Positions 55,366 through 64,000 of a stretch of 64,000 nucleotides of DNA are shown here, in pieces. Source of the stretch: Apostichopus japonicus (taxonomy: Eukaryota > Echinodermata > Holothuroidea > Aspidochirotida > Stichopodidae); NCBI RefSeq assembly GCF_037975245.1, contig NC_092566.1, positions 14,688,501-14,752,500 on the forward strand, in the 5' to 3' direction. Under the pieces are notes generated by a model, which ran no database searches, was not told the DNA's origin, and saw only the letters and a program-made list of their open reading frames with translations. Both the position numbers and the translations under genes were made by a program. Within the stretch, counting starts at the first letter, position 1; each line of letters begins with the position of its first letter.

Positions 55366-58288
55366 CACTTCACACACCACACTTCTTAAGTGAATAAATA
55401 TTCGGGGGTGAAAAATAGGCTTAATATAAACTAGTTATACTGCTAACAAGAAGGTTTTTTTTTTATCAAATCAGTGAACATCGGTTGGCATTTAGATATT
55501 TTCAATTGAGCGGCCAGAAAAGAATACTACCGGATGAATGAGATTTGTCATCGAGCAGCAGTAGAGAGAAACTACTGACAAGAAAAGCTACAAAATAAAA
55601 GCCAAATCAGTAAACCGAAACATAAATACTATATGTTATTATCGGAAGTTTCGAATCTTACTTATCAAATTTATATTGGCTTACAACTGACAGTTAACAT
55701 TGACAGCTTCTCTTCTCAAAGTAACGGGTTTTTTTTTTTCAGTGGGCTTTTTGCTTGTAACGCATGAAAACAGTAGTATCGCCAATGACAAGTCTGTTTC
55801 CCGCCATTTCACCTCGAAACCTGCTAACACGGTCTGCATTACTCATTTGCATTCCCTGCATGACTAATTGGAAAGTCAACTCTGCTCACGATTTTCAAGT
55901 GCTTTCCACAACGAATCGATACTAACTCAACGACCCAGGATGACTTAACGAAGGCAACGCGACTCTCTTAATAGTGTTTTGTATAACTGTACTCCTCAGG
56001 GGGGCGAAGTGATTATGATACAGGTTAACGCACACATACGGTCACCACTGTACGAATCGATTTTGTTAAGTTAAATGTACAAAGTTTGCCATCATTGACT
56101 CACTCAAGTACTCCTATCATTTTGACTCTTGCGAAATCTCTTCAGTTCGCCAAGGACATCTTTCGTTTTCACTACGTCGTAATTTGCTGATCGTGGAAGA
56201 AAAAGTAAATCCACCAGTTTTTTTCTATTACTTTCTAAATAATGGAGTTACAAATAATAAGAAAACGAGAAAGATAAGGTAATTGATATCACAACTTGGA
56301 ATTGACTGAACCAACGACTTTCTTATACGTAGTTTTTACCATTACATCATATACCGCCGCTCATGGACGCCTTTTTCTAAAACACTCACAAATTCTCGTT
56401 AAATACATCAATTAATTATCTTTGCTAAATATTCTTTATAGAGAAAGAGAAAAACAAAAAACCGCGATGTGGTAAGTATCAGAGGCGTTGAAAAGCCAGG
56501 CCGGACCCCGGAGGAAATCATGCCACCAGACCCCTCCATCTGCTTCCCTTATTTTCATTAAGTTTGTTATGTCAATTAGAATCCAATATTCTTTATCGAA
56601 TATGTTGCCGGGCGAACTCCATATTTTCTTGGTGTACCCTAGTTACTAACCTCTGACCCTGGGTTATTCCTCTCTCTCTCAGACATACCTACATCAGGCA
56701 TGCAGACTGTAAGATTGATTGCATATAACGATTAAACTGACATGATCGACTTTTATACTGGGTTTACACTGGTATAAAAGATATTTCTCCTACAGCCTAA
56801 GTAAACACCATCGGTTTAGTCATCTTTTAGGAATTTTATCTGTGGTTTCCTTACAATAAGCAGACGGTTGGAAGAACAGATAAGTACATCTCAAGTCGCT
56901 AATATCTTGTCTAAGTTTTGTATGCCGCAGGGCTTGCATGGTTTATAAACATCATTTTGATGCTGGTAACATTGCCACGCTGAGGTTGGGCATGTAACTA
57001 ATTCTACACAATTTACCAATACTATACTGCGCTTTCGTTAAGTTTGCAAACCCAATTCTAATTGTAAATGCCACGGTCGAATCGTGCTTCGGAGTGATCT
57101 GGCCGAGCGAAATGCATTCAAACTAAAAAAACCTGAAACAAATCATTTTCCAAACTAATGTTTTAAAAATCTCACGATACACCTTGAAGCACATTTTGAT
57201 GTTTTGTTTCTGCGATGTATTATTTGCCAGGCATTTATCGCTTAGTGAGAACCTTCGTACATGACACACATTGATGTCGCAGTATCGCAAGGTGACTAGA
57301 GGTTCTTGCTTAAAATCCTTCAATATGGAAGTTACACAAATCTATAGCGCCCTCACTTTGAAGTGCTTGCATAAATTTTATTATTATTTTTTAAGTGTCT
57401 TATTATCTTATTTAAACTGCATGCCATAGCTATAGTCTCGCTAAGCTAATGCATTTTGACCTAAATGGTAAAGCAGTCACATAAAACACTTTGAAGTTTA
57501 ATGTAAAGTATAAATCTATTGATAACGTTGTCTCTTTTACGTATCATATTTTCACATTTTTACAACCCCGTCGTCGTTGAACTATGATCGTCTCGTCATT
57601 TGATATTTACATGCCTTCCATTGCACAGTACTCAACACAAGCCCTTCTAGAGGATGTATTTTTCCTATTTAACTAACTCGATATGAACGCCCACTGCTAA
57701 TAAAGTCACACCAAACTCTCCCTATGAAATTCGGTTGTGACGGGATAAACAATTTTAAGACATCGCTGGCGGGTTTTAACAGTGTAATTGAATTAAGCCC
57801 ACTTGGCGTAATCTCGTTTTATCCGTCCGTTTCTCGCGGGTATTTTGGTAGGCTTGCCAAAGGAGAGTTTTTGACTAGATGAATAGCAAAGAAAATGCCC
57901 TTCAGATAAGAACCCGTGGGATTAGACATTCAAAGAGGTGCAAAAAAAAAAATGGCATAAAAATATTGAATGTTGTCTATACGCAATAAATGACTTCCAA
58001 CATTTCCGCTTCGTGGAAATAGATTTGGGTTTAATTCTTTCTTTCCACTACTTCGATTCGTCTGAAACGTCAAGTTGGATATGATTCATTCAAAGATATG
58101 ATTTATCAATATTAGAAATTCTTGCCTAAGTCAGTGATTGAAAGAAAACTTTGCTAATGTTTTCTCATAATAATGACAAAAAAAGTCCACATTAAATATT
58201 CTCCTGTACTTCTAGGATACATGAAGACTAGAGTCCCTTTCTGTATCGAGCAAAGGAAAGACTTTGATGAACAATGTTTTCATGTTAT

Positions 58289-58323
58289 ATTCATATATAT
58301 ATATATATATATTAATAAATACG

Positions 58324-58384
<61 letters not shown>

Positions 58385-58403
58385 ATATCTATATCTATAT
58401 CTA

Positions 58404-58447
<44 letters not shown>

Positions 58448-58460
58448 TAAATATGTATAT
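58289..58460. repeat. (TA)n microsatellite with TCTATA block
   Basis: TA dinucleotides with a central run of atatctatatctatatctat and trailing ataaatata units. Confidence 0.95.
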
Positions 58461-58974
58461 ATGTTTTTGTTATATGTTGTAGAAGCGAAATATTTTAAAT
58501 AGTTGTTGGTGCAAAGTATTCATTTATTGTCAATTGAAATATATCACAACAATGAATAATTGCCTTCAAAAGTCCTGATAATCAAAAATCATTAACCATA
58601 TCGCTAGATTACCATCTAGATTGTCACTACAGTCCATATCTGAAGGTGTGAAATCTTCATTAAATCCTTTCCTTACAAAATATTGATATTTATCATAATT
58701 TTCTTTTTTTCTTTGGCAATCACACATGATTTGGTCTTGAGCATGAGTAGCGGCCTTGCGTCTATACGTTACCCTTGGATCATGTCGAAATCTTTCTTAC
58801 AAAAGTGCAAATAAGGGGGGGGGGGGATGTTACTAAGGAAGTTTATTCATACTGTAAGCATTTTCAAATATGGCTGCCTTTAAAGGTTGTTAGACGTCAT
58901 GTTAAAGAAAGATCTTTGTAAATATTGCCATATGGTGTCGGTGAGTACAAAACATCTGTTCAATGTTTAGAAGT

Positions 58975-59465
58975 ACATTATAGCAAGGGTTAAGATGATC
59001 AACAGTACTATATGAGCACACGGATTTCATTGTCAAAGAAAGTGTCATGATATCGCAAGTGTTTACACAGTACGTGTGACTGTAGTAGTGAATCGAAACA
59101 CACACTATAATAATATCATCCTACTTAGTTCAATGAAAAACTTTCATAATGGTTACCTTCGTTACCTAAATGCTCTATGGAAGATTCCTAGAACACAGCT
59201 CAAAGCATTGAGACATTGTGGGTGTTAAAGAATGACAGGAATAAGATAATCGACAGAACCAGGAGAATACGGACTTCATTGTCACAGGAAGTGTCATGAT
59301 ATCGCAAGTGTTTACACAGTACGTGTGACTGCAGTCTTGTGTTGAACACTCTATAATATCATCCTATTTAGTTCACTGGAAAACATTCAGAATAGTCACC
59401 TTCGTTACCTATGCTCTATGAAAGATTCCTTGAACAAACCACATGAAATGTACATATTGTGGGTG
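58975..59465. repeat. Tandem duplication, period 249 bp
   Basis: agtgtcatgatatcgcaagt at 59041 recurs at 59290, and the copies continue to match through tttacacagtacgtgtgact, the ttcgttacct region and gattcct. About 85-90 percent similar by eye. Confidence 0.85.
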
Positions 59466-62239
59466 CTTGTTGGCTCTAAGGCTGTCAAATTTTTCACGAG
59501 GGAATTGAAGCAGACTGCGCATGAGCAAATTGCGAGAATATAACTACTTTCTCTCGCCTTCACTGGGACCTACTATAGTTCCAGCTGAATGGCATACAAT
59601 CATACTACAAATTGTTACAACTAGGTTCAAACTTACCCAAAGTAAAGTTTCTTGTGATTTTGCAAATGAACCAATATGAAATTAAAAGCCAGTAGAATCG
59701 CAAGCTTCACTGTGTAAAACTTTTAGTTAACCGGAGTAAGTATCCAGTTCTGAACTGTACTCCATGAATAATATTAAAAATAGCTTCCGTATAGAAAGTG
59801 CGTTACCAAAGGTTCGTTCCCTCCTAACACCCTCCCTCACCCCACCCCTCACACTACCTCATGTATAACGCTTAAATTTTGAGGATGTCTTGTACCATAT
59901 GTTAGAAACCTTAGCAAGCTTGTATTTCGGTCACTGGAAGTTCACTATCATAGTTTAGTTTTGTTTAAGTTGCATCTGTATCGGCAGTTTTTTTTCTTAT
60001 TTTCCCTCTGCTTTCTCGTCTTAACGTAAGATCCCATTAAATAATATAGCATAAAGCAAAATATATCATATTTTGAAAGGAGAATTACGTCAAATTGTAC
60101 CTGGTAAATGCAAATCCTGGAACTACAGAATTCACATGCGTTTTACGTCTGCATAGTTCATTAAAGATGAAAGAAAAAAACTCATTTCAATTTTCATTTG
60201 AATGTTTCTTGGATTTGTCAGCAGTAGCAGCAATCTTGAAGAACATATATTCCTTTGGATACGTTTAATTAAATCTAGTGTGGCAATTATTTGTTTCCCT
60301 TTCTCCCATTTTTACGCATTCACAAGATGAAGAAAGGCTGTACTTCATCATATGAAATCATATAACTAGAATAAAAAAAACATCCACCGTTCCCTCCGCG
60401 TAACGCGTATCGAAACGTCACTTTAAAGAAACACAGTGTGAAATTATTTTGCTAAATTTTCATATACTTTGAGAATTTCGTTTAAGCCATGTTTATTTTT
60501 AGTCTTGATTCATAAGGCATGCATAGTATGCATGGGAGTAAACTGTGTTGGTTGGGGATCTGATGTAAAGGCTATCCATGCCCAGTTCGCCTTCTCTCCG
60601 GTCAAAGGTCATACAACAAAATCAGATATTATTGATATATCTGTAATTCGACTTTGAAGAACGGGTTGCGATGTAATGGGTCTGATGACATCTGACGGTT
60701 CTGAAAATTCCCTTTAGACTTGTAACCTCTCCCCCTGACCCGCACCATACAACACCCCACCTACCGCCATCATCCAGTTATTCGTCTCAAACATGGTTGT
60801 ATGTGCCAGCCTACAGTTAAAACATCACGCTGGTGTTAAATGAAAAACCCCTAAAACACACACATAGGAATAAGTCTTCGTATAGTTAATTGTATCATAT
60901 TTTTTGTATGATATGTTATGTTACTTTAAAATGAATCTTCCACGATTCTTTCAAGCAATTTCTTCCCTGTTCTTAATCAAATGTCTGTGTCCCTGTAAGC
61001 AATTCACACGTGGTACAATCTATAATGACTCTGCACGGAATAACGACTTTGGTAGTCTTCCAATAAATCATGATTTCGTGAATGAGACCGCGCTTCTTTC
61101 AAAATGCCTATGTATCGTATACGCAATTTTCCTGTTAAGATTATTCTATGTTGTTGGTAAAACGGTATTGCAGTGCAACCAAACTATTAACGCGTGTTTA
61201 TATCTACAATATGTATCAAATGAAGAATAAGTTCTGTATCGTTAAATAAATTACCTGTAACCACGATTTGAGTACCCACCCCTCCCCACAAAAAATGGTG
61301 CAATTCCCTGGTCATTTCCTTATCTGTTACTGGCAACAACTAAAACAAAACCGTCCTTTCTTAATTTTTCTATACAAAGTCAAAGACATATAGGGCAAAG
61401 TTAAGTGAAGCGGTTTGCTTTGAAAAGGAAATAATTTTCGCACTTTTCAAACACTTTTTGTATCATTAATTATGATAATGACCATGTTACAGACTCGTAA
61501 AGAGTGCGAATACTGTTACTCGTTCCTTTGGCATAATGTTGCATGTACTCGTACGTACCCTCATGGGCTGTACTCGTAAAATTTAAACCAGTTTGAAAAT
61601 CTAGTAATATCCGTACTCGCACTCATAAGAAGGGTAATTATAGTTTCACTCCTATGCATGGCTTTTTTACGGTTCAAACCGTGGGCCCTGTAGTTAAAAG
61701 TAATATTCCAAAAGCAAGTGAAGCTGAAACTTAGTAATTCCAGATGAATTGCAGTAACATGCTTATAAGGTGAAGACTCTCAACCTTCACTATATAATTT
61801 ACAATAAGCATATGCGCAGAGTGATACATAAAATGCATTGAAGTGGAGGTTGGATAATAAACCTATCATGTTGTCACATGAAATAATTTACTACATGATG
61901 TGTGCATTAAATTGGTCGGTGCACATGCGGAAGGTTAACGGACACTTGAGCTACACATAGTGCTTACTCCTATAACTGATAATTGTAATGTCAAATAGCA
62001 ACTAGCCACTTCCTTATAAATCAATCCTTGTTTCAAAGGTATCCAGTCTCATTACCATTACAATCGTCGATAATAATGCATTCTGGTAATTACCACAACT
62101 TGCTATAGTTCATGATGTTAAGGTGTCTCTGAAAACTTGGCTATAAGCGTGTCCATGTTTGCCTGTTACGTCAAGTCTCGCGACATTTATTATCCTCGGT
62201 TTGAGACTTAAATGCAACAGTAACTATCTAAGTCTCAGA

Positions 62240-62345
62240 CATAGCCATGAATACTTGCATTGAGTGTTACAACTATAGTAGTTTTATCACTTCATTGAGT
62301 TTTACAACTAGCCAATCTGATTACTGCATTGAGTCTCATATATAT
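62240..62345. repeat. Degenerate ~45-bp repeat
   Basis: Three spaced copies of gcattgagtgttacaactat-like sequence (62258, 62294 and 62329) with variable spacers. Confidence 0.45.
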
Positions 62346-64000
62346 GCTGGTATTAAAGTATTACCACTGTCTTAAAACTATGCAGTTTTTCATAACTACA
62401 ACGATTCTGACAAGGAGCTAGTTTTATAAATGCGCTGAGCCTTTGTATAGCCTTCTGGCTCTATCCTTATAGTTCAGTTTTATTGAGAACAAAAACAATA
62501 TGATACAGCAAATCAAAGTTTCATCTTACTTTAAGCATTGTGTATAGGTTTTTATAGAATAATTACTTACATGTTGACAACCGAAATGAGCAAGAAGTAA
62601 AATATAAATAAATAATTAAAGTTAAGATGGATGTGCATGAACTGTTGTGAACTGTCGATCTCTTTAAATATGTATAACATAATGGCTCAACAATACGATA
62701 CTACACAGGCTTAATAGTCGAAGTATTCAACATTTCGAGTTACACTTTGGCATTTTGACATGAGATTAGTGAAATATATAAGAAATAAAACCAAATTGAT
62801 GGACTATGGTCCGTCACTTTTGGTTCCAAAAATATTAATAAAACAGTGTGGATGGACCATGCACGTAACTATCATTTTTCCCCGTAGTATTTGAACCAGT
62901 TTACAGTTATGGTTGTAAGTATAGTATTTCAATCCTTAAACTGATAAGAATGGTCTTTAAGTAGAAATGACAGAGTATATTATTGAATAGCTATAGAATT
63001 TAAAACAAGCAATTTCCGTTGGATTATTCTACCATGTCTCCTCGGGGTAAAGTCTTTACCTAATAAAAATATATGAATATTTAAACGATATAGATGAGAT
63101 TCTGGAAATGAGAAGATAATCGCTTTTCATTAAAAGATGAAGATGTCAAAACGTTTCTCTTTTAGCGACCTTATCTGTCTTTCTTTTTGAGTATTGCTGT
63201 GAGAAATAACAGATCAACTGCAGATTCCATTATGTAATAATAACATTGACAGGGGTTTCAGAGTTGCTTTATTGACTATGAAATTTAATATTTCCATCTA
63301 TTATTGTCACATCCGTCTCCTGTCTGGTCTTTTTTTACTCCTTTACAGAGAATTGTAATATAGCTAATATATAGACACGAAAAATCAATGAAATTTTTAA
63401 GATATTGAATTCCTAAAACGTTGAGGTAAGGACGACAATTTCATATCCGGACTAAAGTTAAATATTTAGTCATGTTAACATAAGCAAATAAATAACTCTG
63501 TTATATCAAATTCTGGTACAATGTGTAAGCAATTGTTGTTGGTTCATCACTTTACATCGAGAACATTATAATCTTAGTGAACAATTTCACAAAGGCTCAG
63601 TGAGTATTTTTGTGAAAATGAAATTAACAAGGAATGCACTATCACACTTTCAATATAACCAGTTTTGCGAAATACAATGTTTATTTTTAAGTTTCTTATT
63701 CCATGATTGTTTGTGAAACATGTGCGTTACTCAGTAACAAGATAAGGGGTTTGTAAACCACTCTTACCATTATATGTAATACATATACTCTCTTCTCTCT
63801 TTTCAATTCCTAACCAAAAAACAAATTAGTTTCCCTTTAATTAACACATAATTACTTAGCTCTTTATACAGGCTATAGTACAATTTCTACATATATTCAA
63901 AGAATAAAATCGTGTAACTGGCTTAACCGACTTTTTGTAACCTTAATACCTTATGATACTCTACGGGAATTAGAACAGGAAGTCAAATTTCCACCATACT

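Larger units (their letters stand above)
54810..64000 (-). other. 5' flank of VAChT / expected ChAT shared-leader intron
   Basis: No coding exon recognised in 9.2 kb. It holds (TA)n tracts at 55110 and 58289, a CRE at 55358, a 249-bp duplication at 58975-59465, a G12 run at 58815 and weak CTCGTA and CATTGAGT repeats near 61500 and 62250. The shared 5' leader exon and promoter of the locus should be here or further right. The 108-codon ORF at 60904-61230 shows no motif or codon bias and is probably chance. Confidence 0.5.

Noticed and set aside
60904-61230. 108-codon ORF as a gene
   Set aside because: No motif, no codon bias, Cys/Phe-rich AT-driven composition, no splice context.
54810-64000. 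RE1/NRSF silencer as found near vertebrate cholinergic genes
   Set aside because: I looked for the 21-base element near VAChT and saw no convincing match; a matrix scan would be decisive.

Overview
This window is AT-rich, intron-rich animal nuclear DNA. It is full of (TA)n microsatellites, minisatellites, G/C homopolymers, tRNA-derived SINEs and a decayed CR1/L2-type LINE tail. The repeat mix and gene structure fit a marine invertebrate. An echinoderm (possibly a sea cucumber) is my best guess, but that is inference from style rather than proof.

The real content is one conserved locus on the minus strand: the cholinergic gene locus. Reading in the direction of transcription (high to low coordinates), the first gene is a complete intronless coding sequence for the vesicular acetylcholine transporter (VAChT/SLC18A3, 52995-54650). 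It is preceded by a 5' untranslated segment that starts at a good splice acceptor (54810-54811). About 20.7 kb further on come the first four coding exons of choline acetyltransferase (ChAT): 32149-32274, 13631-13825, 11869-11987 and 5818-5871. None of these is visible as a long ORF. I recognised them from conserved ChAT motifs, matching reading phases and canonical splice sites. Joined, they encode about the first 164 residues of ChAT. The rest, including the catalytic histidine, should lie beyond the left edge of the window.

The two genes work together: ChAT makes acetylcholine from choline and acetyl-CoA in the cytosol, and VAChT loads it into synaptic vesicles in exchange for protons. In vertebrates, flies and nematodes VAChT sits in the first intron of ChAT and both use a shared upstream 5' exon. 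The splice acceptor before VAChT and the gene order here suggest the same design. The shared upstream exon should lie above 54811 but I could not identify it.

Layout: 1-5817, ChAT intron 4 (left part), with one SINE; 5872-11868, intron 3; 11988-13630, intron 2, with a 47-bp minisatellite against exon 3 and a LINE tail; 13826-32148, an 18-kb intron 1 full of satellites, including a nested palindrome near 23 kb; 32275-52994, the VAChT-ChAT interval, with promoter-like motifs at 32.5-32.9 kb, a TTTCGA-rich palindrome near 42.7 kb and a fold-back element near 50.5 kb; 54810-64000, 5' flank of VAChT, with no recognised gene. Apart from these exons I see no convincing protein gene.
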